A stretch of 64,000 nucleotides of DNA from positions 17,864,501 through 17,928,500 of the forward strand of contig CM032233.1 of assembly GCA_019009955.1 (NCBI GenBank), given 5' to 3'. Every line of letters begins with the position of its first letter. The first letter of the stretch is position 1. The notes under the pieces were generated by a model. It was not told where the DNA came from and searched no databases. It saw only the letters and a list, made by a program, of their open reading frames with translations. The position numbers and the translations under genes are program-made. Positions 12,501-24,174 of this stretch are shown one piece after another. The DNA is from Riptortus pedestris. Taxonomy: Eukaryota; Arthropoda; Insecta; Hemiptera; Alydidae.

Positions 12501-13483
12501 CCCTAGAACTACCAAGGGGGGGGCTCCTTGAGCCCACAACTTTTTGTTTTTGTTCCCTATCACCCAATTTTAATGGGATATTTTTGATATTTTATGTATT
12601 CCTCAGAAAAACATCCTAGAGTGAGGGCATAACAATAAAATTAAATAAAAAAATTTCTATGTTGAGAAAAACAATTTTTTTTGACGTATGGGCTCGAGGA
12701 GCCCCCCCCCCCTTGGTAATGCAAGGGGTAGTTATACACTTAAGTACCAAGGGGGGGGGGGGGCTCCTCGAGCCCACAGATATTTAATACTACTTTTAAC
12801 TAGTAATTCAAGTGTTATTAATTATATTGCTCAAATAATAATTACTTTGATGTAATTTTAACATACACAAACCTTCTCAAGTTTTTTTTTTCTCAAAAAA
12901 AAATATATATATACTCCCCATATAATTTTTTTTCATATAAAAATATATTACTGAGATGGTTATAATTATTGCTCCTGATAGGTACTTTTTTAGAAAAGAG
13001 AAGATTTTCTAGGTTGTTCCCAACTAGGGGAACAGTTAGTCCATGCTGCATCCTGGATAAACACTCGGAAAAAAAATTATTGTGCAAAAGCACCGATAAT
13101 TGCATTACGAATCTGATAATTATATTTTCTTAAATTATTATTCTATTATAATGTTATAATAACTTAGATATAGATAACTTTTTATTCTAACAATGTTTAG
13201 ATATGTTCCTCCAGTAGAATAAAATTACATTTAATTTAAAGTCATCCTTTTTTCCCCATCCGAACTTTCTTTTTTAATTTATTTTTATTTTTGTATTTAA
13301 TTTTTTTTTTAATTTTTTTTTTCACAGGTGTCATAAGAAACGTTCATTAAACATAATCCAATAGAAATAAAAATTTTAAAAAAATTATAGAACCAAAATA
13401 AAAGGTTTTTAAGGTTGTGGGCTCGAGGAGCCCCCCCCCCCTTGGTAATCCATGCGACCTGGGAGAGGTCGGTAATACTAGGG
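12501..13483. mobile_element. piggyBac-like non-autonomous element, probably a two-unit composite
   Basis: The ends are CCCTAGAACTACC on the left and, read in reverse complement, CCCTAGTATTACC on the right. Both are flanked by TTAA (12497-12500 and 13484-13487). A CCCTAG terminus with a TTAA duplication is the hallmark of piggyBac-type elements. A third TTAA at 12740-12743 sits between two inward copies of the terminal motif, suggesting two units, 12501-12739 and 12744-13483. A G-run followed by GCTCCTCGAGCCCACA occurs in both orientations near 12512, 12690, 12747 and 13418, just inside each unit end. No transposase frame is visible, so it would depend on a transposase elsewhere. Confidence 0.75.
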
Positions 13484-13539
13484 TTAATACATGGTATGGA
13501 AGACAGAATACTTTCTATGATTATGAATCATATGGTCCA

Positions 13540-13960
13540 TTACGCTATTAAATAAAACTACATGCACAGGAGAAAGGAAATATATATTAATATTGCAGAC
13601 AGTGAAGCCTTGCAGAACAAATAATTTTATTATTAACAAATTCACAGCAACGACGGGCATAAACCCTAAACACTGGGACGGGGAAATGTCAAAATATTGT
13701 AGAGCCTTGCCAAAAAAAAAATACTATCGTCATTCAGCCACAAATGAAATCCCGGGCCAAGCAGTTTAACTTAGCTACAGGTGTGTCAAACATCTCTGTC
13801 CCTCTCGGGACTGACAAGTGACTTATTTTCATTTATTCTTCAAAACTAAAATTTCTATTCTATAAGTCTCCTACTCGACTCTAACCACCACGAACTAAAA
13901 TACCATCACCATTCAGCCTCTAATGATTTCCCAAGCGAAGCTGGGTAATAGTGCCCACGA
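13540..13960 (+). mobile_element. Helitron 3'-end fragments, two in series
   Basis: Two pieces match the 3' region of the Helitrons at 53446-54505 and 58401-59674. The first (about 13565-13775) carries the CACAGCAACGACGGGCATA and AACACTGGGACGGGGAAATG blocks and the CATTCAGCC block with a decayed hairpin. The second (about 13895-13955) carries CATTCAGCCTCTAATGATTT and a hairpin, CCCAAGCGAAGCTGGG, with the terminal CTRR lost. No 5' end is seen. Confidence 0.65.
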
Positions 13961-14460
13961 GATATTAATAACTATTGAAGAAAAGAAGTCAACAAGTTAA
14001 AATATTATACAAACTTTTAATGTACGGGTTTTTTCAACATACAATAACAAAACTTGAAAGTAATAAGCCACTATAATTTATAAAAAAAAAAAAAAACAAC
14101 TGGTCGAAAAATAAAAGATTGAAGAACACAAAATGCAATAAATAATAACAATCGGTCTTTGAATAGATAACAACAAATGCTTCGAAGCAGAGTTCACAAA
14201 AACACAACAAACACGAATAAACACAACTGCGCGGGCTCGCTATATTTTTCACACTAACTGACAGGTTATTATGAGGTTGCTCGCAGTGTAGCCACTTGAA
14301 AATAAGATTAATTGTTTTAGGTTAAATAGTTTCTGGCAACACTGTCACTGAGACCACGTGGCAGCTAGTAGGGGTTAGGTTAAGGGTTGTTATAGAGCAG
14401 GCCAAGCTGCTACAAACAATAATAATATCGGCTGGTTCTAATTTTGAATTTACAAGTTTA
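13961..14460. other. Unassigned spacer
   Basis: Nothing recognised. The open frame at 14034-14252 (minus) is driven by poly-A runs. Confidence 0.35.
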
Positions 14461-14825
14461 TTTTGATATAACATGAGTAGGAGTGGGAGTTTACTGACGG
14501 CCCAAAACTCAAATATGGAAATATCTCATTTGATATTCAATATAGAGAAAACATGTACATAACATTACATTTGTAGTAAGAGTGAATCTATACAATTTTT
14601 TGTAGGGGGATATTTTTACTTTCCACTGGTCGGATTTCAGCCATTAACGAACTTGATCTTTAATTTTACATAAAAGGTTTAAATGCCAAGTTTCGTAACG
14701 ATTAAAAAAAAATGCGACCGCCAGAGCGGTAACAAACAAATATATACATAGTTTTGAATGGACCTCATTTTCGCCATCTCCTGGGTAGATTCGAAGGACA
14801 ATTGAAGAAATTGTTCAAAAATTAG
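14461..14825 (+). mobile_element. H1 element, both ends missing
   Basis: Plus orientation central part only: ACATGAGTAGGAGTGGGAG, the AATATCTC block, GATTTCAGCCATTAACGAAC, GACCGCCAGAGCGGTAAC, a short TATATACATA in place of the microsatellite, and TGGACCTCATTTTCGCC to about 14825. Neither the TCCGTC end nor the 3' palindrome is present. Confidence 0.75.
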
Positions 14826-15749
14826 ATTTATGGATAATCCTGGTATTCAAATTATTAAATTAAATTTAAAAAAAAATGAAATAAGCACGTCATATTCTTA
14901 CACCGGCTCATACTAAAATAAGACGGTGAAAGCTGGGTGGGAACTTAAACTGTCTGTATGGGAACATTTCCATTAATGAAAGATTTTAGGAACGTCTCGC
15001 ACAGAGTGAAGCTAATTAGAGTATTGTTTGGTACCCTCTATCCGGAGAAGACAGTAGAAATATGCCTTACCTATGAGTATAAAGAAAATATATAAATGGT
15101 TTCTCATATATTAGGAGGAGGGTTATTGAAGCAAATGTGAATCGCTACACAAAAAAAAAATAATAACATCACATTCAATTGATCTAAATATACAGATAAG
15201 CTGTTCAGTTAACAACCAAAATGATTAAACTAGAGAGATTCACAACAGAAAGATAAATGACAACATGTAATAATATAAGAGAATAAATACTTAATAGACA
15301 AAAAATTTTAGTTTAAGCATTTAGAAATACCTTTTTGCTGGCAAACAATTTTTTTTAAAAAAAGTATAAATTTTAAACCCCCGAACAATGCTCGTTTTGG
15401 AAATGAGAAAACGGTTGCAATTTGTGAAACATGTTTCCGAACAGCGTAGGGCCAAGTGAAGAAATTTTATTGATAGATGCTCATTGAATCATTTCCAACA
15501 CAATATTCTCACGAAACTTGTTTTATTTTAACCGTACATGTTTTTCTACTATCCCTAGTAGGCACTAGGTCAGAATTTGTTGAAATACAATTCTCCTTAA
15601 TTCACTTTCACGCAATTTACTTCAACGCCTCATCAGGAGTATAATCTTTAAACCTAAAACCACACATCCTTTGTCAAGGCCGGCTTCGTCTGGACTAATG
15701 GGAAGACTTGGGCATTGAATGAAGTAAAGAACGCGAAACATGTAGGTTT
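14826..15749. other. Unassigned spacer
   Basis: No gene recognised. A CTGATGAGGCGTTGAAG string reads on the minus strand near 15620 but lacks a proper second stem, so no ribozyme is called. Confidence 0.35.
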
Positions 15750-15871
15750 TTAGCAGTTTTCCCTTCAGGGGAAATGAGCTATTGAGGTCGTACTCATGAC
15801 GCGATTTTCGAAAAATTTCTTCAAATGTCCATCGAACCTACCCAGGAGATAACGAAAATGAGGTCCGTTCA

Positions 15872-15928
<57 letters not shown>

Positions 15929-16702
15929 TTGTCTGTTACCGGCTCTAGCGGTCGGTTTAATCGTTTCGAAACTCGATATTTAAACCTTTTGGCGGGAAGG
16001 GGTAGGTAAGAGGAGAGGAAATTCGAAAATTCAAAATATCTCCGTAAACTCATTCTTATTGCTAATGTAATGCCTTATCAATGCTGTTATGTACGTTTTC
16101 TTGTATATTGAATATTACATTTTCATATTTAGTTTTCAGTAAACCCCCATTCCTGCTTATGTCATATTAACAATAAACTGTTATATCATGAACGACTTGA
16201 TTGCAAGGTTAAATACCAAACATGGTTTTTATTGAACTTTTACTTTGTGAGATACATACAAATACGATGTATGGTGATATCAACAATTTAGATTTTTCGT
16301 TTTAACTCGAAAATGTTTATTTGATCTATACCATACTCGATATCAACACTAAAGATCATAATTTTATTGACGAAAATCAGTCCTTGGAATAGTGTGGGCG
16401 GAAGACTTCGAAAATTCAAAATATCTCCGTTATAATAACTCGGATCTTAAAATGTTGCAGAACCAATATTGTTAAACTATTGATGGTCTACAATTGTTGC
16501 TCTGTGGATTTTTTTGTAACTCAAGTATTAAGCAAGTTATTTCTACTTTCTTGTTTTCTGTGCCTTCAGTAACCATCCCCTCCCTTATACTTATTGGGGT
16601 TTTTACATATAAATAGAGAATATGTGGTAAGCTGAGACCACAAGTATGTTCTACTAGAAGTGGAAATCTGCTTAGTTAGTTTACACAGCCCCTTGCGTGA
16701 CG
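15750..16702 (-). mobile_element. H1 element, mosaic with subfamily-B 5' half
   Basis: Minus orientation from TTAGCAGTTTTCCCTTCAGG to GGAAATCTGCTTAG..CCTTGCGTGACGA. A (TA)n run lies at about 15876-15926. The 3' half is standard, but from about 16270 a second, different copy of the middle begins (TCAAAATATCTCCGTTATAA, then the GTTGCAGAACCAATATTGTT block). That part matches subfamily B pieces near 33900 and 40470, so the element is a tandem of two related middles. Confidence 0.8.
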
Positions 16703-16808
16703 AAGTTTAAATATAGTGAAGAAAGCAGAATCTATAAATTCTGAACCCGAGCTTATACCATGTTTTTAAGTTATATATAATGCATTATACATGTTTTTAA
16801 GCTATGTA

Positions 16809-17368
16809 TAAAACATATATAGTTCACATCCACTCATCTCGTACATATTACACCAAATCCAGATATTAAGCAAAAGAATAACAATGTACTGGTTACCCGG
16901 ACATACAAACATTGGACAAAGCACACAAGTAGACGAACTTGCCAAATCAGCTACTCAAAAGAGAACTCACGACAACACATACTGTACATATCAAGATATT
17001 CAACCCCAAGCAAAACATATGATACTCAACTCATGGCAGAAAACTTGGTTTACCACAACTGATAACAAACTTCGAGAACTGAAACATACACTTGGTGAAT
17101 GGCCTTTCTCAAAAAGGCTATTTAGAAGAGAAGAAGTAGTTTTAACGAGGCTGAGAATTGGCCATTCACGGCTCACTATACTTACTTACTTACTGGAGAA
17201 GACGAACCCTACTGCCAACACTGTAACTGTAGACTTACTATAAAACATATACTTACTGACTGCTATCTAAGGACTCACATAGACCTACCATACACTTTGA
17301 CTGAATTACTACCGTATATTGACCGCGTATTACACTACAAACATAACAACATTTTCAAAAAATTATAA
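16809..17368 (+). pseudogene. LINE (I/Jockey-like) ORF2 C-terminus: RNase H end and zinc-knuckle tail
   Basis: The plus-strand frame open from about 16809 contains YWLPGHTNIGQ, followed by VDELAKSA: this is the last RNase H motif (conserved H and D) of I-clade-type non-LTR retrotransposons. Next come TRLRIGHSRLT, the usual post-RNase-H block, and, after one frameshift near 17165-17185, YLLTGEDEPYCQHCNC..IKHILTDC, a CX2C..HX4C zinc-knuckle-like tail. The reading ends at the TAA at about 17366-17368. A 3' untranslated region follows to a TGAATGAATAAATAAATA tail near 17487-17505. The 5' part of the element is absent, the usual 5' truncation of LINE insertions. Confidence 0.8.
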
Positions 17369-17505
17369 TGTAGGGCGATACTGAAAATATTTGCAGAAAT
17401 GAGCATACTTACGTAAATATAATAATTTTATATGTTAAATAACTGATTCGTCGCTAAATCGCCCCATTTGCGAAATGCGATTATTGTATGAATGAATAAA
17501 TAAAT
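17369..17505 (+). mobile_element. 3' UTR and simple-repeat tail of the LINE relic
   Basis: AT-rich trailer after the ORF2 stop, ending in alternating TGAA/TAAA units. Such short-repeat tails are typical of I and Jockey-type LINEs and set the orientation as plus. Confidence 0.65.
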
Positions 17506-17658
17506 AATACATGTTTTTCGGTTCTATCGCCATTGTTCAGAAGTTCAAGCACTTCACTGGAATGCAATAGAGAATACTTTTACATCCAAAAGACACGTAA
17601 AGCTGATGGGGGAATGTGCGTATGCACGGGTATAATGGCAGGAACACAGAAAAGAAAA

Positions 17659-18435
17659 TCAGTTACGCAGGTGCTGCGTAAACTAAACAGATCGCCCACG
17701 TGCTGGAATGACAGGCTAATTTTAAATTCAATTTTCTATTTCTCAAATAATAAGAAGCCTTTGTAAATAAATGAAATTTAATTTGTAAAAGAGATGATTA
17801 GTGATATAATTACTGAAATGCGAAAATCCCATGGAGCAGGAGTTGGATGATTGACTAGATTGATTATATAGCATTTTTCGATCCGACTCAATATAACGGA
17901 GATAATTCGATTTTTTTTTTAATTATACCCCTCTCTCCTTATGGCCCAATTACAACTATTAACACAATTTGCCTTGGCAATTTTATGATTCGTTTAAACA
18001 TTGGATGAAAGAATATTGAGGTCTCTAGAAAATATAATAGGTATTGATGACACACCATTCATCATTTTCCTACGTTTTTACATATTAAATGCCCGTTTAA
18101 AACAAGATTAGGCATTTCAGCTTCATGACATATTAGCTTGTTGTTATATGTAATGTAATTTGAGATTGAGTGTTTAATAATAGCTGAGATACCAAGAAGA
18201 AGAGACAGAAAATTTAATCTTGCAACAATATCGTCTATATAGAAATTTTATACTCGACTCCTTATACGACGATATTAAGAGTTTTTGATCCCCTCCTCCC
18301 CTTCCCTCGTTTAATTTCAGCCATTTTTTGAATTAATTTTAGATGCAAGGTTTATAATCGAGTGTGGAAACGATCAACCAAAACTTGCGGTCAATTGAGC
18401 GTTAACGGTCGCACAGACACACACACACGCATCTG

Positions 18436-18438
<3 letters not shown>
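17659..18438 (+). mobile_element. H1-related element, highly degenerate
   Basis: Begins with a recognisable 5' end, TTACGCAGGTGCTGCGTAAA and a CTAAACAGATCGCCCACG block, followed by GCTGGAATGACA, which recurs near 24840 (partly) and 54795 and marks a variant family. Middle blocks at 17875-17950 (TTTTTCGATCCGACTC) and 18310-18410 (AATTTCAGCC, GATCAACCAAAACTTGCGG, TGAGCGTTAACGG) keep H1 order. Much of the rest is not alignable by eye. Confidence 0.55.

Positions 18439-18522
<84 letters not shown>
18439..18522. repeat. Compound microsatellite (TA)n(GA)n
   Basis: About 20 TA units followed directly by about 21 GA units, at the position where H1 copies carry their central microsatellite. Confidence 0.95.
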
Positions 18523-18524
<2 letters not shown>

Positions 18525-18948
18525 GTTGGCATAGTAGGCATTTCAGATCTCTAGCCTCTCACAAGCGAGATTCGCGTTGTAAATTAGGGAATGATTAACT
18601 TGAAGTACAACCCTCGTTAACCAAGAAGGTCCTGGAATGAGTTGTCTCCAGTAGGCTGGCGGATCACATGTATCCGGAGTGTCAGCCGTAGTCGGAGCTG
18701 TCTGCCTGCCTGTGTCTATTGGAGTCATAATCGTTAGTCATCCCGAGGGACTGTCAGGAATATATACTTTTTAGGCTCCCGCTGATCCACAAGAGCAGCG
18801 ACACTAGTGCCCTTTGGTAGCATACTCTTGAACTAATATACTCCCTTGGTGGGGATATCACCTGGTTTTACCTTCAGCTTACTGACAGTAGTGGTAGAAA
18901 TACTCATGGCTTAACCCGAACGGCCAGAGGGAGAGATAGAGGGGAGGA

Positions 18949-18950
<2 letters not shown>
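18523..18950. other. Unassigned spacer, moderate GC
   Basis: A less AT-rich stretch between two microsatellites. No coding motif recognised; the open frame at 18543-18728 (minus) has no family signature. Confidence 0.35.

Positions 18951-19006
<56 letters not shown>
18951..19006. repeat. Compound microsatellite (GT)n(GA)n
   Basis: GTGTGT followed by about 20 GA units, next to an H1 3' end. Confidence 0.95.
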
Positions 19007-19011
<5 letters not shown>

Positions 19012-19112
19012 TCATCAGTTTCATAATTTCCTAGGGAGAATCGATTGAGATTCGAAAATTGCACTGTGAGTACAACCACAATAGCAGATTTCACTTAAGA
19101 GAACCCTGCTAA
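19007..19112 (+). mobile_element. H1 3'-terminal fragment
   Basis: Plus orientation. TTCGAAAATTGCACTGTGAG, CACAATAGCAGATTTCACTT, and the end CCTGCTAA. It may be the 3' end of the degenerate copy beginning at 17659, separated by microsatellite growth and an insertion. Confidence 0.65.
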
Positions 19113-19679
19113 AATTCGCACTTCAATTGCATAAGCATTAAGAAAATTATATCGCAAAATTGTTATTATCTGAGTGACGGATGTAATATATGAAAGCTGA
19201 GACGTCATTCTCACCTGGTTACAGATCGTGATGCAGTAGATGTCGAGTGATATATTAAATCAGAATCAGTCACTCGTTAAGGAAGAAATGAAAGTGCATA
19301 AAAGACCGTGTAACGTAATATAGGCAGCTTACTTCACTGGAGTTAGTGAAAGTCAAAATAATGGGATGACTCGCATAAAGTGCAAAATACATTAGGTAAC
19401 TACACTCCATACATCATAATTATAAAATTGACTCATATTTTTCGACCTGGAAAATATTCGTTGTCAAACATGTATAAAAGAAATGTGATGACGTATTAAC
19501 TGTAAAATTTGTAAAGTAATCCAATATAATGTTTATTAAACGAATCAATCCATTACTATGCCATTTGGCAAATCGAAAATTAGATTTCTGCTGCCTATAT
19601 TTGATTTAAAAGGGAAACAGACAGAGTTCAGTAGTATATTTATCGAAATAAATTAATAATCACAGAGAATTACTGCCGC
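19113..19679. other. Unassigned spacer
   Basis: No gene or repeat recognised. Confidence 0.35.
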
Positions 19680-19945
19680 TTTACATGCAAAAAATGTGTA
19701 TAATAACATTTATAGGAAATTACATTAGCAATAAGATTAGACAATTTTTCGATCCGACGTACAACGGCGAAGATATCCCAATTTTCAAGATCCCCTTTCT
19801 AAACCTTTTGAAATATCGAGTTTGATAACTATCAATCAAAAATTGCGACCGCTAAAGCGTTAACAGACATTTATATATAGTTTTGAACGGACCTCTTTTT
19901 CAAGAAATTGTTCGAAAATCGCGTTAAGAGTACAAGTCCGTACTT
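19680..19945 (+). mobile_element. H1 element, truncated at both ends
   Basis: Plus orientation middle-to-3' part: GACAATTTTTCGATCCGACG, ATTGCGACCGCTAAAGCG, TATATATAG in place of a long microsatellite, TTTTGAACGGACC, GAAAATCGCGTTAAGAGTAC. It stops before the terminal palindrome. Confidence 0.75.
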
Positions 19946-21941
19946 CTACTATCTTAGCTAATAAAAACAACCTTTAAACTCAGCAAAATAAGTAAAAGGT
20001 AATGAAAATAATGTCAACAAAATAATAATAACTAAAAAAATATTTGGATAAATAAGGTGACAAAAAGCAACAAGTGAGATAAAAATATGAACTCAACATT
20101 TTCAACGATAGGCCTTCCGAAAAATAGAAATGTGTACATATTCAAGCACAAATATTTTAAGACTACTGTAATAGTATTTCATATTTAAATTCTCCATATA
20201 TTTAATGAAAATAAGTTTTCAAGGTTCGATTATCAAAATAATTCAGGAATAAAAGAGATGTATACTTTCGGCAGACCTAACTGACATAATCAGATAGCGA
20301 GTGTACAAATAATAGTATATCATATTATTAAATATTACCTATACAAGTAGCAGCAATACCGACTGTTTTTGAATGGGATCTATTGAATTTACTCATTTGT
20401 AAATTAATTTCGCAAATTTTATAAATTAGAACTATGGGCCGCAATTAAAATTTGATATTGGTACCCGTCAGACATCTGCGGGTGGAAGCTATTTCTGCTG
20501 AAAAATTAATTCATTGCAGTAGCCAAGTTCTTTCCTTTCCGACAGATTGCTTCCACTATAAGCGACTTTGAGCAAACGTAAATAAGACTCAGTACTAGCA
20601 GCATTAAAGTGCAGGAAGTAATTGAAATTAAATTAACCGATATTTTAAAATACCTCAGGTTTGAAGATTATGTGGGTGATAAATTGGTGAACACATATCC
20701 GTGTCCTCAAGGATTTCGCCTGCATTATGTTTAGTGTTAGATTCTGGAAAACAATTAGTGGAAACGCCATGATGCAGATCAAATGGCGATATAGCAGACG
20801 GGCAAGGATAAAAATAACACTGGCGAGATTAGTAGATTATATACATGCGCTATGAAAGGAATTGAAATCTTTTTGTTCCCGAATTTAGCAGCACTGGATC
20901 AAAAATGCCTCTTTATTTTTCTTTTTATATACAGAAATTCTGAAGGATCTAGAATTGCTTATAGTGGAAATGTTCCATCAAGACGTAGGCATTAAAGACC
21001 ACGATCCTTATGCAGTGTTTTTGTAACGTATTGAGCTACTAGCAACTTTGGCTACTCTCGGACTTCCAACTATACGAAGAACTTCCAAAACCAAAAAAAA
21101 ATTTGGGTGAAATCTTGAAATTAGCATGTATGAATTGGCTAAAGATATACCCTTTATTTTTTTTTCTATGGCCCAATAGTTAAATATTTTTCACATTTTG
21201 ACCGCAAGGGTCAAAAATAAGTCCCCGACTATTCTCCAGTTCCTCAAACCCTTTTCAGCTATATACTCCATTCAGTTACGAAGGGAACAAAAATAATCCG
21301 ATTCAGTCGTGCCCAGCCAGGGGTCTAGAGGGCTTTAGACAAGCAGAACAATGAAAAAAGGGAAGCGGAACCGGGTGAAGCTGAAAATGGAGGAAACGAG
21401 CTAATGAAAACTACTCGCGGTGAAAAAGGAGAGTAGAGCTTAAACAGTGACAATAGTAGGAGTCGGGCCTAGAGGACAGGCTGACCATTGTCCCAAGGCA
21501 CTCACTACCCATTCACTGGGCTAATGCTACCTTCTCCCAGGGGCAGGAAGAGAGAGACCTCTACCAGTCGCCTCTCTCCACCCCACAGTTCAGCAAATTG
21601 CTTCCAGAATTGGCATTCTATAACTCTATCACACTGTTCATAAAGCCAATTGGCTAGTGTGGACTCCCGCCTAGCTCATTGCATTCCATTCCTCTCTCCT
21701 CAGAAGAAAATCTGAAAGGAAGGCAAGGCTGTCATTCTCAGTAGTGATGTTTCCTTTAAGCCTTCTGTAGAAGCGGCTTCAGAAAACATTATTCCTTATC
21801 CTACCATAACTTACATTTCAAGAAATTTTCCTTATTGTAAATTGTGCTCATAACGCGCTGACGAAAATGGTGTCTGCTCAAAATTACACACCTACAGTTT
21901 AAACAAAAAATACAGGAAATTGGACGATCAAAGGTTTACTT
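19946..21941. other. 2-kb unassigned region with a GC-richer patch
   Basis: AT-rich except about 21300-21730, which has higher GC and several GAGAGAG and CTCTCTCC stretches. I see no open frame of useful length or splice-supported exon there. It could be exon or regulatory DNA, but nothing in the sequence decides it. Confidence 0.3.
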
Positions 21942-22073
21942 TTAGCAGATGTTCCTTAAGGGAAATCGGCTATTGAGGTTGTACTCATGGCGCGAATTTC
22001 GAAAAGTTTCCTCAAATGTCGATCGATCCTATCTAGAAACTGAGGTCCGTTAAAAATTATATATATATATATA
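21942..22073 (-). mobile_element. H1 3' half, truncated by a large hairpin
   Basis: Minus orientation from TTAGCAGATGTTCCTTAAGG through TATTGAGGTTGTACTCATGG and GAGGTCCGTTAAAAATTATA to a short TA run, where H1 similarity stops and the inverted repeat at 22105 begins. Confidence 0.75.
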
Positions 22074-22104
22074 ATTGTGCTGATGTTTTCGACCAGGTTG
22101 TATT

Positions 22105-22527
22105 TATATATGGTGTGTTATTCTTTTCGGAGTTTTGGTCAATGTTGGTGAAATAAATCTTAGTTTATGCCGATATTTCGAGAATCTTTATTTTCTCTAC
22201 TTCAGGGCTGTAAAATTACATGTACTACTTTATAATATTTCACATTGTTATTACACATTATTGTAAAAGGGTGTTTTTTTCTTATTATTACTTACGTAAT
22301 AATAAGAAGTAGTAATGTAATAATAAGACAAAGTAAGGTAAGTAATAAAAAAAACAAAACACCCTTTTACAATAATGTGTAATAAAAATGTGCAATATTA
22401 TAAAGTAGTGCATGTAATTTTACAGCCCTGAAGAAGAGAAAATAAAGATTCTCGAAATATCGGCATAAACTAAGATTTATTTCACCAACATTGACCAAAA
22501 CTCCGAAAAGAATAACACACCATATAT
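22105..22527. repeat. Large near-perfect inverted repeat (arms about 170 bp)
   Basis: The left arm starts at TATATATGGTGTGTTATTC (22105) and the right arm ends at GAATAACACACCATATATA (22527). Arms of about 170 bp differ at only a handful of positions, giving roughly 97% identity by eye. The spacer (about 22280-22345) is itself partly palindromic (CTTATTATTAC..GTAATAATAAG). Each arm contains GGTGAAATAAATCTTAG and CTGAAGA..GAAATATCGG. No ends of a known transposon family are recognised. It may be a foldback element or a recent inverted duplication. Confidence 0.9.
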
Positions 22528-22559
22528 ATATATATATATATGTATATGTATGTATAATA

Positions 22560-22600
22560 GGGGTCAGCGTGGCAGAGAGGTTACCGCGCTGGACTTTCCT
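22560..22600 (+). other. Possible tRNA-derived SINE head
   Basis: GTCAGCGTGGCAGAGAGGTT followed by ACCGCGCTGGACTTTC resembles the 5' half of a tRNA with a Pol III A box (TGGCAGAGAGG). No B box (GGTTCGANTCC) follows at the expected distance, so it is either a truncated SINE or chance. Confidence 0.3.
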
Positions 22601-23272
22601 TTCCCCGTAGACTTGTTTCAACGATAATTTTGTTGACTACAACTTTTATGTCGCAGCATTTTTGAATAAGATGTACTGATTCTGTAATAAAGACTTCTGC
22701 ATTTTATGGCTGAACGATGCGTCGAATCGAAAAACTCACCGATACAAACTCGTTTTAGAATTTGATTTTCTACATGAATTCACCATAAAATGTAGAACAT
22801 TCCATTGGGGGTGACACGGGATGCTGGGACGCCCTGTATATATGTCTGCGTGCGTATGTATGAGTGGTATCAGGCTAACTCAGCTGCCATGACAATTTTT
22901 CAAAACAGTTTGGATCGACATAATCACACTTTCACAATGACTGCTTGTAAATCAGAATGATGGGAGTAGTGAAGCCAGCAGCTACACCCTGCCAATCTCC
23001 AAGACAGGCTCACAACGGAGCCCTCCCTGCATCATCATAGCATCCTGTCACCTTCCCTTTCAACTATCTCCCCGCCCGGATATACAATGCCCAAGAGGAT
23101 CCATAGCGAAACATGCAATAGGACTTCTACGAATTTTCAGCTCAATCGAGAACGCCATTTGCATACTGAAATCGTAGGATATTCATTGGATCATGCCATC
23201 TTAATCGGACCTATAAGGACTATTTCAGCTATAAGGCGGCACACAGCCAATATATATAAACACAATATATAC
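22601..23272. other. Unassigned spacer
   Basis: No gene recognised. A GGGACGCCCTGTATATATG string near 22828-22846 resembles ends of interspersed repeats of insects, but no element can be delimited. Confidence 0.3.
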
Positions 23273-23274
23273 TA

Positions 23275-23886
23275 TACTCAACCGCAAAAAAAACCGGACA
23301 CTTCATTTTTGTCGTATTAAAAGCTAATTTTCAGCAATTTTCTTTATGTGGGTATTCTAGTTATTACAGAGAATTTAGAGTCTAAGTCCATTGAACTAAT
23401 CCCTTCAGGATTAGTAAACAATTAGATAAAATTCAGATTAGATTTATTTGTCGTGAAGTTGATCTATTCTAAACTGTAAGTAGTTTTTCGCATATTTAAA
23501 CATCTTTCATTATTAACCAAGCATTTTCTTTAATTAATGTTTTATTTTTATTTCGGTCCAGAATAATGGGTCTTTCAAACTTAGATGGAAGGCCGGAGCT
23601 TACGTTACATTGCCGAAACGCTTGGGGTAGCGAAGTCTACCATTCACTGTAATAAAAATGAAGAATAATTTTTTTTTAAATGTGTTAATTTATCTTTTCC
23701 TTTTTTTTAATTTTGTATTTTTTTGTAAATAATCAATAAAAATTATTCACTTTTGCCAGATTTTGTTTAAATAACCTATAGATTAACCAATTATTTTAAT
23801 TAAAAAGATTAATATACATATATATTAAGTATTTAACAAAATTATAAGACTAAATCTAAGTGTCCGGTTTTTTTTGCGGTTGAGTG
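23275..23886 (+). mobile_element. Tc1-like transposon, internally deleted
   Basis: Ends form terminal inverted repeats: left TACTCAACCGC, an A-run, CCGGACACTT; right AAGTGTCCGG, a T-run, GCGGTTGAGTG. TA dinucleotides flank both sides (23273-23274 and 23887-23888), the Tc1/mariner target duplication. At 612 bp it is less than half the usual Tc1 length. Only the transposase DNA-binding remnant survives inside (next entry). The TIR shares GGACACT with the other Tc1-like element at 49672-51112. Confidence 0.85.
23584..23652 (+). pseudogene. Tc1 transposase helix-turn-helix fragment
   Basis: Plus-strand reading gives EGRSLRYIAETLGVAKSTIH, the first helix-turn-helix of a Tc1-family transposase (the R.IA..LGV..STI pattern). 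The catalytic DDE part is deleted, so it is a dead fragment of about 23 codons. The frame before it is already disrupted. Confidence 0.75.
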
Positions 23887-23978
23887 TATTAACACAAAAA
23901 TATTGGAAGTTTCTACACGGATAGCCCATACGCTTAAAATGAAATTAGACTTCAGTTATATTTATTTACTTGGCATTT

Positions 23979-24109
23979 TTAGCAGATTTCCCTTAAGGGA
24001 AATCAGATATTGAGGTCGTACTCATGACACGATTTTCGAAACTTTTCTTCAAATGTCCATCAATCCTACCCAGGAGATGACGAAAATGAGGTCCGTTCAA
24101 AATTATATT

Positions 24110-24174
<65 letters not shown>

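Noticed and set aside
15612..15635. CTGATGAGG string on the minus strand as a hammerhead core
   Set aside because: No closing stem II and no GAAA at the right distance.
22560..22640. Functional tRNA gene
   Set aside because: Only a tRNA-like 5' half; no B box, anticodon stem or acceptor pairing.
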